Origin: Acanthosepion esculentum
Lineage: Eukaryota > Mollusca > Cephalopoda > Sepiida > Sepiidae
Reading direction: 5' to 3'
NCBI GenBank assembly: GCA_964036315.1
Contig: OZ038509.1
Location: 31,717,430 to 31,781,429 of the forward strand
DNA length: 64,000 nucleotides
The notes under the pieces are model-generated. The model ran no database searches. It was not told where the DNA came from and saw nothing but the letters and a program-made list of their open reading frames with translations. Shown piece after piece: positions 11,513-24,003 of the stretch. Position numbers and translations under genes: made by a program. Within the stretch, counting starts at the first letter, position 1. Each line of letters opens with the position of its first letter.

Positions 11513-12407
11513 CCCGAAAATACTGAATATATTTACTATGATGTGACCCAAATATTTGATTTCTTTCATGAAGAAGTCACATTTGCCTTCCTTTATTTTG
11601 AAGCCATAGTCTTGTATTCGTGAAAATACTTTGTGGATGTGTTCCTGGTGTTGTTCCAAGCTTTTACTGTTTATCAAGATGTCGTCTAGGTAAGCCATTG
11701 AAAAGTCAAGTCCACCCAGCATGGTGTCCATAACCTGCTGAAAAATGGCTGGTGCAACTTTGACTCCAAATGCAAGCCTTTCAAATTTGTATAAGCCGCT
11801 ATGTGTATTTATACATAGTAATTTTGAGCTTTCTTCCTCAAGGGGTATCTGGAGATAAGCTTCACTGAGATTGATTTTTGAAAAGAACTTGCCTCCATTA
11901 AGTTTTGTAAAAACTTCTTCTGGGCTTGGAAGTGGGTAGTGATAATCTTTTAGTGCTGCGTTTAGTCCAGTAGAAAAATCTGCGCACGCGTGGATTTCCT
12001 TAGACTTCTTCACATACACTACTGGTGCTGCCCACTGGCTATATTCCACTTTAGATAAAATGCCAGTCTTTACAAATCTGTCTAATTCCTTGTCTATTTC
12101 CTCTAACGAGGCAAAAGACATATTCCTTTTTTTCTTAAATATTGGTTGAGTGTTCTCTTTTAGCTCAAAAAAACATCTTTTTGCATTTACCAAGGCCAGC
12201 CGAAAAGACCTTGGGGAAGGTTTCTTTTAATTCATTTTTTAGTTTATCTGACTTGGTTGTCAGATTTTCTATTTTCTGACAAAAAGTATTAATTGGCAAA
12301 TCCCACAGATTGAACTGCTGCATCCAATCTGTGCCAAATAGATTGTCTGTGTTTTTTAACATGAACATTTTCAATTTTTTGGTTGTTCCGTTCAAAGTAA
12401 CGTTCAT
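11513..12407 (-). pseudogene. Gypsy reverse transcriptase, frameshifted and 3'-deleted
   Basis: Two overlapping open segments (12,407-12,165 and 12,193-11,474) join by a frame change near 12,185 at FSAGLGKC. The second contains the RT fingers and palm: LDRFVKTGILSKVEYSQWAA, an ADFSTGLNAAL segment, LPSPEEVFTKLNGGKFFSKI, the FERLAFGVKVAPAIFQQVMD motif, and the catalytic YLDDILI motif, ending near KYLGHII. These are standard Ty3/Gypsy RT blocks; the enzyme copies element RNA into cDNA. After GHIIV similarity stops abruptly, marking a deletion junction. Confidence 0.88.
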
Positions 12408-12426
12408 GATAATTTCACCCTCAAAC

Positions 12427-12930
12427 TTAATTTTTTTTACTGGTCACCGACCTAGCTATTTTGCCGTTTTTTAGCATGGTTGGCTTATTTAACCTTTTCC
12501 AAGTATGTAGGTTGATTATTGATAAATCAGACCCGGAGTCTAATTGTAACCTGACTTTTTTATTCAGTATTTCTACCTGCACATACTTTCTTATATTTTT
12601 GACATCCAGTTCGCCTGTTTTTGTGGTTCTAATCCGGCCTTTTCCTCCTTTATTTGCTCTGCAATGTGAACTCTTGTGCCCAACTTTATTACAAGTTAGA
12701 CAGGTTTTAAACCGATATTGGCAATCTTTAAAACAATGAAGTGCTCCACAACGGTAACATGGACTAGGCAGTAATTTTTTCTGTTTTTCATTGAGTTGAC
12801 TTTTTTTCTTAGGAGAGTGAAAATAATCTTTTTTGGTTTGACTTGTTTTTGAATGGGAGGAAAAATGTGGTTTCCGATGTATTTTTATTATGTGTGCAAT
12901 GCTGGATCTCTTCAATGTCTCTAGAATCAT
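12427..12930 (-). pseudogene. Gypsy zinc knuckle and aspartic protease segment
   Basis: A basic linker leads to paired zinc-knuckle motifs, CYRCGALHCFKDC and CLTCNKVGHKSSHC. The second is a canonical CCHC (C-x2-C-x4-H-x4-C) nucleic-acid-binding knuckle, the first is atypical. About 50 residues later comes the protease active-site motif LQLDSGSDLSIIN. Retropepsins of this kind act as dimers and cut the gag-pol polyprotein. The frame overlaps the gag stop (ATGA at 12,930-12,927) and is open to 12,427, then continues in another frame. The gag/pol switch is at a homopolymer A7, so it is either a decay frameshift or a genuine -1 shift site. Confidence 0.82.
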
Positions 12931-12956
12931 TTTTTTACACTTATATATTTTTGGCA

Positions 12957-13652
12957 GTCCTCTGCTATATTTTGTAAGGTTAAATTTGGTTCTCCCTCTA
13001 ACCTGGTTAGGACTCTACATCTAATTTCTGCATCTTTCATTGATAAAAGTCCTTGTATGAATATTAGGCATTTTAAATTGTCTGTGGTAAGTTCGGCCAA
13101 TTTAAAATCGTCACAATGTTTGTTAACTACCGATGCGAATGTCAAGTAATCTTCGCTGTCTTCCTTAGTTAGGTTTAAGCACTTCCACCTTTTGTGGAAT
13201 AACGTTTTTGGGCTGAATAATTCTGTAAGGAGATTTACAGCTTCAACGAAAGTCAAATCACTAGTTTTTCGAGGTAATATGTAGTCCACGAATTTGCTAT
13301 GTTCAGTAGTCCCTAATTTCCGGAGCAGTAGGCGTAGCTTTTTAGCGTCTGCCCATTTTCCACAATCTATTTTGAATAGATCCTCATACCTTCTGAAATA
13401 CGAAGCGAAGGTTTTACCTTCGTCTGGTAAATAAGTGAAATTGTCAATTGCACTCCAAATTGCGTTTTGTGAAAAAGTAATTTCACTCTCGGTATTTTGA
13501 CCCTTATTCGACCCTGTTTGTAGAAGCAATTCTTTAAATCTTTTCTGTTGTTCTATCATTTGTCGTAATTCTAATTGTTTTTCTTCGTTTCAGCGTTGTT
13601 GTTCAAACTGGACGCTAACCAGTTCTAACATAGTAGCTTTAACGTCTTCCAT
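12957..13652 (-). pseudogene. Gypsy-type gag (capsid) with premature stop
   Basis: The likely original start is the ATG at 13,652 (MEDVKATMLELV); its frame hits TGA at 13,592-13,590 (codon 21) and then stays open to 12,927. Features include an N-terminal glutamine-rich coiled stretch (EQQR...QMIEQQKRFKELL), then a capsid-like domain with DEGKTFASYFRRYEDLFKID, LLRKLGTTEHSKFVDYILP and TKEDSEDYLTFASVVNKHC, as in retrotransposon gag proteins that assemble virus-like particles. The stop is consistent with CGA-to-TGA decay (inference). The frame ends in a run of seven A's immediately before TGA, where the next frame (zinc knuckle) begins. Confidence 0.82.
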
Positions 13653-14027
13653 GTTTTAATTTTCAATATTACGCTTCTAACATAATTTTAATTGTATTGT
13701 GTTGCTTGGAGGGGAGGAGAAAAAAAAAGCAAAAAACAAATCTCTTTTTTCTCTTTAAGTGTGTTATTCACATACACAGTAGTTTTTTGGACAACCGTGA
13801 AACGTAAAGAAAAAATTTGTTTACCAGTGTCCAAAAAAAGAAAAATTGCACCAAAGTTTGGTGCAATTTTTCCTTTTCTTTTTTTCGACGATAAGCCTGT
13901 TTTTTAGACTTTTATTTATTTATTTTTTTTATGTTGTCGTGTAATCCCGACGTTGGTTCCTCCGCATTTAAAAAAAAAAAAAAAAAAAAGGTTCTCAACT
14001 GAAGAAGAAAAGAAAAAAAATCCTTAA

Positions 14028-14420
14028 TTGTTCTTCGTCGCCAGTGTTGTAGACACTGAGAACAAAAAAAAATTTCTTTTATGGCTCTCCTGTGGAGTTC
14101 TTTGAATCCTCGTCACCAGTGTTGTGGACCCAGAATAGGTCAGAAAGAAAACTCGGACTCAGCAATTTAGTGAAAACATTATTAAACAAAAGAACGAATA
14201 CAAAAGTGTTGCGTGTCCGATTGACGGCAAAGTACAGTAGTCAACTCGTCAACTGTAGACAGCTCTCCTGAGAGGCATAATCTCCCCGTATATATAGTAA
14301 TAGGATGAGTCCATTTAGTCCATAAAGGTAGGTCCCATAAAAATATGGATTTATTATTATTATTTATTAATTCAGTGGTATATTTAAATACACAGATGTA
14401 AATGTATATTAGTTTTAATG
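14028..14420 (-). repeat. Gypsy LTR and duplicated primer-binding site
   Basis: On the minus strand a TATA-like TATATATA (near 14,290-14,297), then a stretch ending CCACAACA, is followed by CTGGTGACGAGGATTC (14,124-14,109), which fits an LTR 3' end plus a tRNA primer-binding site starting TGG. A second, slightly diverged version (CTACAACACTGGCGACGAAG) lies about 85 bp further in, near 14,051-14,032, so the boundary segment is duplicated. The outer LTR edge is not defined; TGTGACAC near 14,425 is a candidate. Confidence 0.5.
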
Positions 14421-14637
14421 TGTCACAGTTTCAGTTGTGGAATACATGTTGAGAATCAAATTCAATGCACTGACAATGCGTATTATGATATAACAATATA
14501 TAATTTTGTATAATTTTATATATCAATAAATTTCTCTTTCTCTCCCTCATATATATGAAAAAATATAGTTTTAAGGCGTGCTATATTTTTGTGATAAAGT
14601 GCTCAATATCAGAGATAGAGCATATGTGATTATAAAA

Positions 14638-14690
14638 GTGAACATTGAAGTCAACACTCAGACCCTCTGAGTGGTGACTTCAATGTTCAC
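14638..14690. repeat. 25-bp-arm hairpin with 3-base loop
   Basis: The left arm GTGAACATTGAAGTCAACAC continues TCAGA, the loop is CCC, and the right arm is the reverse complement with one mismatch. It is immediately followed by a second fold-back (14,708-14,850). Confidence 0.85.
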
Positions 14691-14707
14691 TTATTATATT
14701 TATATAA

Positions 14708-14850
14708 GATTATAATAAAAATAAGCTGAAATTGCTACATAAAAGCTTTCAGGTTTCAATACTTTGATTGTAATTCTTCAGCCGATGGTAACTGAATTGT
14801 AATACTAAGTAGTACAATCAAAGTATTTCAACATGTTTTTATTATAATCT
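14708..14850. repeat. Fold-back repeat with outer and inner arms
   Basis: Outer arms AGATTATAATAAAAA (14,708-14,722) and TTTTTATTATAATCT (14,836-14,850) are perfect complements. Inner arms AATACTTTGATTGTA (14,758-14,772) and TACAATCAAAGTATT (14,813-14,827) are also perfect. MITE-like; family unknown. Confidence 0.7.
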
Positions 14851-14961
14851 CTTATAATAAAAATGATAATAATAATAATATAGTGTGCCCTACTTTGTAT
14901 TGAGCACTTTTTTAAAAGTAAATGCTCTGAACAGTGGAATTTTACTCCATCTGTTCTTTCT

Positions 14962-14963
<2 letters not shown>

Positions 14964-15010
<47 letters not shown>
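14964..15010. repeat. (TA)n microsatellite
   Basis: Pure TA tract; the open frame across it is an artefact. Confidence 0.93.
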
Positions 15011-15012
<2 letters not shown>

Positions 15013-15521
15013 CATTTGTATACTGATTGAAATCTTTATGTATTTTAAAATTCAATGCCATTTCAGTTTTATAAAGTTAAAAAAAAAAATATCTATCTTA
15101 ATCTTGCAAACCTTGGTCATGGAAGAACTGATATACAGGAAACCAGAAAGGTATTCAATTCCCAATGTCATTCAGTAATGTATACCCAATAGTATGAATG
15201 CCAGTGTTCATTTGATAAAAATACTTGTTCTGCTGAAAAAACAATTCTACCTATTAACTTGGATGCAAACAAAAAAGTTTTTTTTTACATAAAATTTTGA
15301 ATTGGATCTAACAGACTATGGTATTTGAAAAAAAAATTAAGAGCATAGATATAGTGACAATTATGTAACTAGATTAAAACCTGGGCTATGGAAGGTCTAA
15401 ATAATAGATAATTTGAACTTTGTATTTATTGACTCACTCTTTATTTGAAAATTTTTGGGGAGAATAAAAAAGTTATATCTTTGATTTCTAGCTAGGAAAT
15501 TTCATCTAGATATCTATTGTA

Positions 15522-16741
15522 CCAAGTGTGGCATAAGTATTTACTCATTATTTAAATATAAAAATTTACCCATTATTAAAAAAATTGAAACAAAAAATAA
15601 TAAAATAGTAACAAATTTTGCATAAGACTTCCTAACATTAGTTTTTATTGTTTACATTTTAATGAAACATGGCAGTTCAAACAATATATGATCAAACTGT
15701 AGCATTAAAAATGGTTGGCATGAAGGTGAGTTGACTTTTTTGCAGAAAAACTGTTTTTAATGTGTATAAAAAGTTTAAAGAGGTAAAAAACAATCTCACC
15801 AAATCCAATTCCAGGGAGAAATATTTCAATTCATACCAGGAGAGTCATTGAAGCTGCCAAGAAGAGGGTGAAGAGAAATCCACAACAAAGCATGAGGGAA
15901 ATGACAAAAGAACAGAATAAAACCATACAAGATTCAATGATGACACTGCTCACAAGTGTCTTCAAGCAAAAATGGCTTGGCAGAAGGAAGAAAATGTTGG
16001 AAGGGATGCAGTATGCTGCAGATAAAGTCTTTGTTTGGAAGAGTATTCTTACACTGTGGAGGCTATAGTCAACTACCAAAATGATAAATTTTTACCTCAC
16101 TTCACCAGTAAACATTCCCAAAATGTCAGACCACATTTCAAGTAACAGAAACCAACTGGTGTCATGGTCTGGGCTGCTACTAGTTTGAAATCACCCTTGG
16201 CGTGCATTGAAGGGCTGAAAGTGAATAGCTGCGTTTACTAGTAAATGTGTGTGTGAGAGAGGGAGGGAGGAGGATGTTGCTCTAGTCATTAACCACATTT
16301 GAAAGTCACTATATCTTCACTCAAGGCAGAGCTCCTGCACACAGCCTATTTAACACAGAACTAGTACAAAAGATATTTCTGTAGATCTTTTGACAAATCA
16401 ATTTGGCCTCCAAAATCCAACATTAATCCTATGGACTTTATGATATGGCCCATATTGAAGAGTGATGTTTCAGATATCTCTTACTCAAGGGTGTCAAACC
16501 TGAAAGAAGCTCTTAGAATGTTGTGGTACAATTTAAACAAAGACGTGGTGAAGAAATTATGCACTTCAGCTGAGAAGAGATTTAAGGGCTATGGTGAAAG
16601 CAAAGGGTGACCATTTTGAATTGTAAATACATATAAAATATTGTCAATAAATATAATCAATCTGCAAACTTTCATTAACAAAAAACTAAAACTTTTCTTT
16701 ATGATAAAATAAATAATGGGCAAATGTATATGCTGTACCCA
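15522..16741 (+). mobile_element. Mariner-like element with terminal repeats
   Basis: The left end CCAAGTGTGGCATAAGTATT (15,522 onward, continuing TACTCATTATTTA) aligns with the reverse complement of the right end, TGGGTACAGCATATACATTT then GCCCATTATTTA (16,741 leftward), giving imperfect inverted repeats of about 32 bp. Both ends are bordered by TA (15,520-15,521 and 16,742-16,743), the Tc1/mariner target duplication. The 1.2-kb length and internal transposase relic fit a mariner copy. Confidence 0.72.
15669..16610 (+). pseudogene. Mariner-type transposase, many stops and frameshifts
   Basis: It starts at ATG with MAVQTIYDQTVALKMVGMK, a degraded helix-turn-helix region. Later segments read QKPTGVMVWAATSLKSPLAC followed by IEGLKVNS, and near the end INPMDFMIWPILKSDVSD followed by NLKEALRMLW. 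The VMVWA block and the NPMDFxIW block are conserved in mariner transposases, the latter carrying the third acidic residue as D rather than E, which suggests a DD-D group. In-frame stops (for example at about 16,068) and shifts are present throughout, so it is non-functional. Confidence 0.72.
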
Positions 16742-16743
16742 TA

Positions 16744-19700
16744 ATATTATTAAACAAAAAGTTAAAGATTCTGATCAGCTAACCTGATGGCCACCGAGTA
16801 AATAAAACATTTAGAAAAATTAAAAACTAATTTGCTAAAAATATGCTCTGGAGTTCATAGCTATATAAAATTTGTTGGCAATAATTCTAGCCCATCTCTA
16901 AGTTATGTGATAGCTGAAAAACAAACAAAAAGATGTTTAGTGAATTATTAGTTATTAATTATTAATTTAGTTTTATCAATAATGTTCCAGTAAATTGCAA
17001 AGAAATATGTAACCCAGTAAAGTGATGCTTTTATAGATACTAAAAGTAATGGATAAGTTAGCTAGTATTAATATAAACAAAGCATCTACTCTTTGACAAA
17101 GTCTTTTGAGGTCAGCCATTGATATATATGTCTAATTCAAAAGAGAAAATATCTGCTTGCATATTCAATACTTCTGAACATTGTGTTTCAATTAATTTCA
17201 CTCAAATAAGAATAATTAGAAAACAATTGCCCAATTAAGTGTATCTTATCAGTGTGTCCAATCTGATATCAGGAAGAGTTTTCCCAAAGAACAGGAGTGG
17301 GGATATTGATTCAAGGCTATTTTCTATTTCAACTGGTGTAGAATTGACAACACATTTTCTTACTAGCAAAAATTGCTGTTCTAAATTGGTAGTTTGCAGA
17401 ATGCTATCACAAATAGCAAAACTTTAGATTCAGAGACAAGCTAATATGAAACCAGGAATAGTTTTGTTAAATTGCTAACCTGTTTTTTCAATGTATATAA
17501 CTAGAAAAGAAACATAGAACCTCAGTGTCAAATATTTGTTTCAATTTCCAAGAGATGATTAAATGATTGAAATATTAAAGTTTAGCATTTGTGTATGACC
17601 ATTTCCTTCTGCTCTATGGCTTGATCTCTACTAACTGGCCCCCATCAACATTGAATTTATTTTAGATCTGCTGATATCTTTGAGCAAATTTGGTTGAAAA
17701 ATTCATTGAGCTGATCAAATCCAGTTGCAAGAAAAAGAAAATTGGCAGACAAAAAACACATATTCATAACAACTAGAACAATGTGTTTATTCAGTGAAGG
17801 TCACAAGTTTTGACATTAACTTTTCTTTGTTTTGCAGCACTGTGGTTTTCCTAAATATGAGTAGTCAGTTCCAACTGGCCAACCTTCACTGGTTCATTGC
17901 ATCACAAACTACCTAAGTACATAGTCAAGAAATAGTTGCTTGACTGATGACAAGTTGCAACCAAAGTTAGTTTTTAATGTTATACAAATTAAACTTTTTG
18001 TAATCAGATATTTTTTTCAGTTAAAAAATCTTTTTTTAGGTCCTTTTGTTTAGTCAATCTTGGAAGGGTAGTTAGGGATGGTGATCCTTGGTTTTTCTGT
18101 TGTTCATGACTCCTGACTGCTGCTATTGGCAACAACTGCTCAAGAACCAAAACTGAATGGCTTATATTAAAGCTATCTTGATTTATCTAGGACTTGGGGA
18201 TAACTGATTAATGATCTATAAATATAAATCAATTATTTCCAACACTCTTCCACATCTGGTTTGACCAATTCCTTGTCTATTTTCAGTGTCGTTATTCTGA
18301 AATCTCATTGGTTCAGGTTCCTATCACTATTAGAATTAGGTTGAGACTTTACTTGTTACATCATCAGATACCCCATTTTTGGCTATTTAAAATTTTTGGC
18401 AAAAACTCATTTTTTCAGCATCAGCGTTATCTATATTAAGTAACAATATCTGTAATAGTATCAACATTTTTTTTAATAAGATGCCTTATTCTATGGGTAA
18501 AAATTAATTATCAATAAACAATAATTAATCACACAGCGACAAGGAAGCTTCCATTTCAGTTTATTTGGCATCACCCTGCACATGGCGTGTCTTTGTAAAA
18601 TGTTTTCATTTTCCAAGCACTTTGCAGCATAGACAAATCCACCAAGTGTTATCTTCTGATTACATTTGCCAAACTCTAAGCACTATATAAGCATAATTTT
18701 AGTTTCATTTTTCTTAATTTTGGGTTCTTTTCTAAAAATTTAGTTGTCCTTTTGTTAATAAATGACTTTATAAAACCAGATAGCCTCATGGTATATCTAG
18801 CCTACTTGCAATATCCAAATTGGCATTTTACATTAAACCTGTAAGATTATAAATTTCATTTGCTTGTAAAATTCACACAAATGTCACAATAAGCTATGAC
18901 ACGAGTGGAAATGACTTGTGAATGAGCATTTGTGATTGTATTTGGTTAATGTGCTATTCTAACAAGTAAAAATTCAATCTTGTTGAGTGCTGTAGAAATG
19001 CAGCACTGTTAGCCAACTGATTTTATAGATAAAATAATAATGACTTTTTGATATTAACAGTCCTAAGCAGATGCAAGTAATGTTGAAATGAGGACATATC
19101 TAGAATAATTGTTAACTAGGCAAGTTTTGGGGAATCACAGATAGAAATCAGAAAATTAAAATTATTATTTTATAAATACACAAAGAAACAGGTTCAATTA
19201 CTATATCCCAGTCAGATGATCAATTTGGACAATGATAAATATCCAGATATGACATGTCAAAGTGTGAACATTAACATAGCTTTCATTCTTAAAATCATTA
19301 AAACTATACAATGGGAAAATATTTTTGAGGAGTAAGTAATTAATGAGAGAATGGTACACAAATCAAGAAACTATTTATAGTACAGTAAAAACTATTAGAT
19401 AAGCTACTTCAGAAATAATAATGTAAGTAAATCATTGCAATCTAAGTGTCCTTTTCTCATCTTTTTTACAAGACAGCCTAGCATTTCTTTTATATTAATT
19501 TTACTTGTACTTCATCAAAACTAGGAATTCTATGGCTATTAGTAAAAAGCATAGATTATTTCAAATGTATTGTGTACTACTAATAAATGAAAATTGACAG
19601 TGATTAATTTCACTAAAAAGGTACTAAAATTAAGATGGTTGGCAATTAAAATTAATAATGGTTGACCATATTTCATCTAAGATTTCAAGATAATAATGAA

Positions 19701-22490
19701 CCAAAGTCATTTTTTAGTTCTTGTTCCTCAGAACAATTCAGTATAAAGACAAAAGAATATCTGAGTGTGTGCTAATCTGAACTGACATTAACTGAGAACA
19801 AAATACAAAGTTTAAATAGTAAAAGAGTAACTCAAAAAATATCTGATTTAAAAAAATGGAAAGACACTATGACAATTTGATAAAAAAGACAGTGTAAATG
19901 TTTATAAAAAGGAATGGTATTTTGGGATTCCAGTACTTTTCTTTTTAACTGGTGAGATTTTAGAATCACATTGAACTAATTTTTAACTGATTGTTTGTTT
20001 ATAATAATGAGAACATAAAAAGGAAATTAATTAGATATTACCTGAAAAAATCATAAATACAAATATTTGTGCAATAAAAAAGAGCATTATTGGATTAATC
20101 TGTTCTTTGGAAAGACATGAATCTAACTATCCTCATAACTATTGGTAAACAGGATTAAAGTTGGAGCCTTTTACACCTGTAAAGCAGTTCATCTTGAGGA
20201 TTGAACTAGAAACTTGGTCTTGTAAAAACTGACTACATGGTTATGGTAATATACTCAAGATGTTTGTCACAAAGAAAGAAAGAGATTGAAATTCTGATGT
20301 AATTTTATACAATGAAAGGTAGTAATACTGCTGCAATTTTGTTTTCTATATTCTCATCAAACAATGTAACTTAAAAATTTATAAACTTGAAAAACAGCAA
20401 TACGGCTTTGTCCCTTAAAACTTCTTACCGGTTCAAATATGACTATTTTATATTTCATCCTGAGACAAAGAGGATCTAAAAAGTTCAATGTCTTAACTGA
20501 TTTTATCCAAAATATTGGCTTTCTAGATGAGATCAAAGTAAAATGAACCAAAGAAACTTTATGACACTAGCTAAATTATTAGTGAATAGGAATAAATTCA
20601 AACTTAAACATAACCTCTGAACAATTTAATGCTTTGATTTTATTATATATTTCTCTTTTTGCATAATAGTAATGCTTTCAAATATCATTAAAACAGATTA
20701 TTGAATATAAACATGATATCTGAATATATTTTACAAAGTGTCTTCTTGAAATTATTAATTTTGAAAACATGGTCAACATATAGATGATGTATATGAAGTG
20801 TAATGAATAATTCTTGAACTCACCTACTTCCCAAACATTTGAGTGTTAGTTTGTAACTGTAGCTAGAAAAAGTGTTCTTTTACAAAGTGCCTTTTTTTTT
20901 CTTTCAGGATATCCTTGTAATTATTTTTTAATTTGTTTCAGATCATTAACTGAACTATGTCAATGGAAACAGTTGAACTTTAAGCTCTCATCAAGTTCCT
21001 GTTCCTGTAGAAGATAATTCCACAGAAAATCCATCAGTGTAAGATGCAAACATTGAGTGACGAATGTCTGAAGAACTGTATCAACTTCCAGTGTAGCAAT
21101 TTTAAGACCAATGATGTAGTATGGTCTGGTAGGTTTTTAATGGTATCAATTGAAATTTTGGATCATGTTCATGATCTGATTTTGTTTGATCAATCTATCT
21201 CAGGAAAAATAATAAGAGACTGAAGATATTCAGCAACTGTGTTGCTTTTATGATTCATGAGCAGTTGGGTATACAGAAGCTGTCAGTGTTAAAATATTTG
21301 AATGCTGAACTGAAACAATATCCAATAGACATCTCCATTTTAATTTTTTAATATTTTCAGTAATCTGGCGATCATTGTTAATGAAATGCAGTTATAACAC
21401 TATTATTGTTAATTAAGCTATTTTGATGATTAGCGCTTCTGAAAATAGTCAAAAAGTAAATATTACTCCAACTTGCTCGGCTGATTAAAGATGTTGAAGG
21501 AAAACAGTAAAGGAATCTCTGGAAAGATGGGTTTTTTTTTGTACAACAATGGAAGTGTTGAAGAATTGGGAGTTAGAGTACACAGACCAGCCACTCTACT
21601 CATCAAATACTATTTGGTTATTTCCTGCTTCCAAACTTTAAAATGGGTTTGAAAAGGAAGGAATTTTGAAATGGTCCAGAGGTAATAGCAATAACAGAAA
21701 AATATTTCAATGGCCAAATTTTTTGTAAGGTTAAAGAAATTTGACAAACAACTCATTAGCTAGATTATGAAAGAACATACTAAAACTGCAGATATTGGTT
21801 ATAAGTGAAAGAAAACTCATGTTACAGTTGACAATGTTATATTTCAGAAATTAAATGATGCTTTCAATATTTTTACAACTTAATTATACTTTAGTTTTAA
21901 TTTGGGCTCAAATATCAATGCTATTTTTTAAACATTTGTGATTACATTATAACGCCAGCATTTTATTATTGAAAATTATATAAAATCTTATGGTCACTAA
22001 AATTTAAAAAAATATTAAGTTTAAAATATTATTATGTAATCAATCATAATCCTTTAAGGACAATCCAGAAAGTGTTTAAAACTTAATTGGGTTGATATTA
22101 CAACAAATATTTTAACAAGGAGAGTATATAAATTTATATACTTCTTAGTGTTTCGTATGTACCCATAAAACCAAAACAGCATTTGAAATCATGCTTTTTA
22201 TCTATACTCAAACAACTACTTTGTGCCCAAACTCACAACTATCTCAGCCACTAGGTAGGCCCAGAGATAAGTCAACACATTCAGCTTTTCCTTGTTGTCT
22301 GAGTAGAGTGGTAAACTCTTAGAAGTAATGAGTAGATTAGAAACAGATTTAATGCTTATAAACTCTTGTCATGCCTTTTGTAAATCCAGGCGATATTGGA
22401 TTAGCAACACTTAACTATTTTAAAGCAAAAATTGTAATTCTCAGTTAAGCTGTAATGGAAATCATTATAATTACAAGCCTTTTAGCATAC
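16744..22490. other. AT-rich stretch without recognisable gene
   Basis: No exon, transposon or tandem repeat could be supported in these 5.7 kb. All open frames are short (under 70 codons) and lack familiar motifs. More balanced sequence at 20,940-21,300 and 17,590-17,960 may be unclassified interspersed repeats. Confidence 0.5.
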
Positions 22491-22532
<42 letters not shown>

Positions 22533-22538
22533 CACACA
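22491..22538. repeat. (TG)n(TA)n microsatellite
   Basis: Compound dinucleotide tract visible directly. The 22,540-23,940 stretch after it is AT-rich with no supported gene; a (TC)n run sits near 23,420. Confidence 0.92.
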
Positions 22539-23939
22539 ATACATTTTCTTTTTGGCTGGTAACGTGTGTTAACATACCAACATGAGAATTTCAATATACA
22601 TATGAGTCATGTAGCAGTTGAGATTACATTATATAATTTTAGCAATAAAATTGAAAGACAATTTCTTCCAGGAAAGACAGTAATCTTGTCAGCAACTCAT
22701 GTATGGTTGTCTTTAGAAAAAAAGTTTTCTGTATTTAGACTGCAAATATATACAGTATTGATCATATAGGTTATAAAATACTAAATGCTATGAATAATAA
22801 TGGAATAAAATTTTTGTTTCATTTTTAAAATTATTTTTTGATTTTTGTTATTGAAAGAGATGAAATCACACCCAATGTTGTATCTATTATTTATGTATAA
22901 GAATACTACATATCTAACTTGTCTACTCACTCAATTTCCCTTGGAGTAAATAATCAATTAAAACAAAAAGTATGAACAGAGAAAGTGATAAGGCTGGAAA
23001 AAAAGAAAAAAGTTTTCAATAAAACGAAAGAATCCAAACTGCATGTATTGGGATTTGCCTTCTTGATCAGGATGAGAATGTAAATATTAAATGCAGTTAC
23101 ATTGCATTCGGAGTTGATCAATGTAAATGCACAAATTGTAGCTGTCAAAGATCTTTATAAAAACTTGTCATCAGTAACCACAGGCTGAACTTTTAAACTT
23201 AGTATAAACATTTTCACTAAAGGAATGTCTATAAAGTAGTTTGTTATTGATGTTGAATGCTATTCCTAAATATGAACTATTTTGATTTAACACCCAACAT
23301 TAACTATTATGACAGACATTCCAAGTTTACCAAGCTTAGTTATTGGCTGACATTAATACAAATTATTTTGAACTGAACATTACAAATATTTTTTAGTTCT
23401 AAATAAGTTTTAAAATCTCTCTCTCTCATATATAATATTATTTATTAATTTGTTTAAATGTAATTTTTAAATGGGTACTCATATTCGAGTAGAAGCCGTT
23501 TTTATTTATTTATCAAACAGTATATTTATTTATTTACATCTGCTGGCCTGAATTTTTGAATACTCAAATATTAAAATTAAAGTTTAAACAAATAAATTAA
23601 AAATATGTCAGATTTAGTCCATTTCCTATGTAAAATGTATATCTAGGCAGAAAACTTTCTTTCAAACATGTTTCAGCAAATATGACGGATAAGGAGAAAT
23701 TGATGAATATTTGTTTTTTTTATTTAGTTTGTTTAATATTCTTACTTACTTTTTTTTTTTTTTTTAGTGTGAGTAAGGGAGTGTACAAATTGTCTGTATT
23801 GTCCATTGTGCCAAGCACTTTTGGCCACTTCTTTAGCCAATTTCAAGGGGGTTTGTTGTTAAGTGTTTTTTTCATTTAGTGGGAGTAAGAATATTAGAAA
23901 TACTAAAAAAAAAACATTTTTCTTGACTGTCATATTCAA

Positions 23940-23967
23940 AACACACACACAGCCGTGATATATATAT

Positions 23968-24001
<34 letters not shown>
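23940..24001. repeat. (CA)n(TA)n microsatellite
   Basis: A CA block and a TA block with a single interruption. Confidence 0.9.

Positions 24002-24003
<2 letters not shown>

Larger units (their letters stand above)
11330..14430 (-). mobile_element. Degenerate Gypsy/Mag-type LTR retrotransposon
   Basis: Reading leftwards, the order is LTR/primer-binding region, gag, zinc knuckle plus protease, reverse transcriptase, then a scrap of RNase H. This is the domain order of Metaviridae-type elements often annotated as K02A2.6-like. Breaks seen: a TGA at gag codon 21, frame changes near 12,930, 12,415 and 12,185, and a deletion near 11,512 that fuses the end of RT to the end of RNase H. No integrase and no second LTR were found, so the copy is 3'-truncated and inactive. 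Boundaries are approximate. Confidence 0.85.

Noticed and set aside
12461..12739. 92-codon plus-strand frame
   Set aside because: Antisense shadow of the zinc knuckle/protease segment on the minus strand, which shows clear CCHC and DSGS motifs.
15831..16079. 82-codon minus-strand frame rich in Leu/Phe
   Set aside because: Antisense shadow of the mariner transposase relic on the plus strand.
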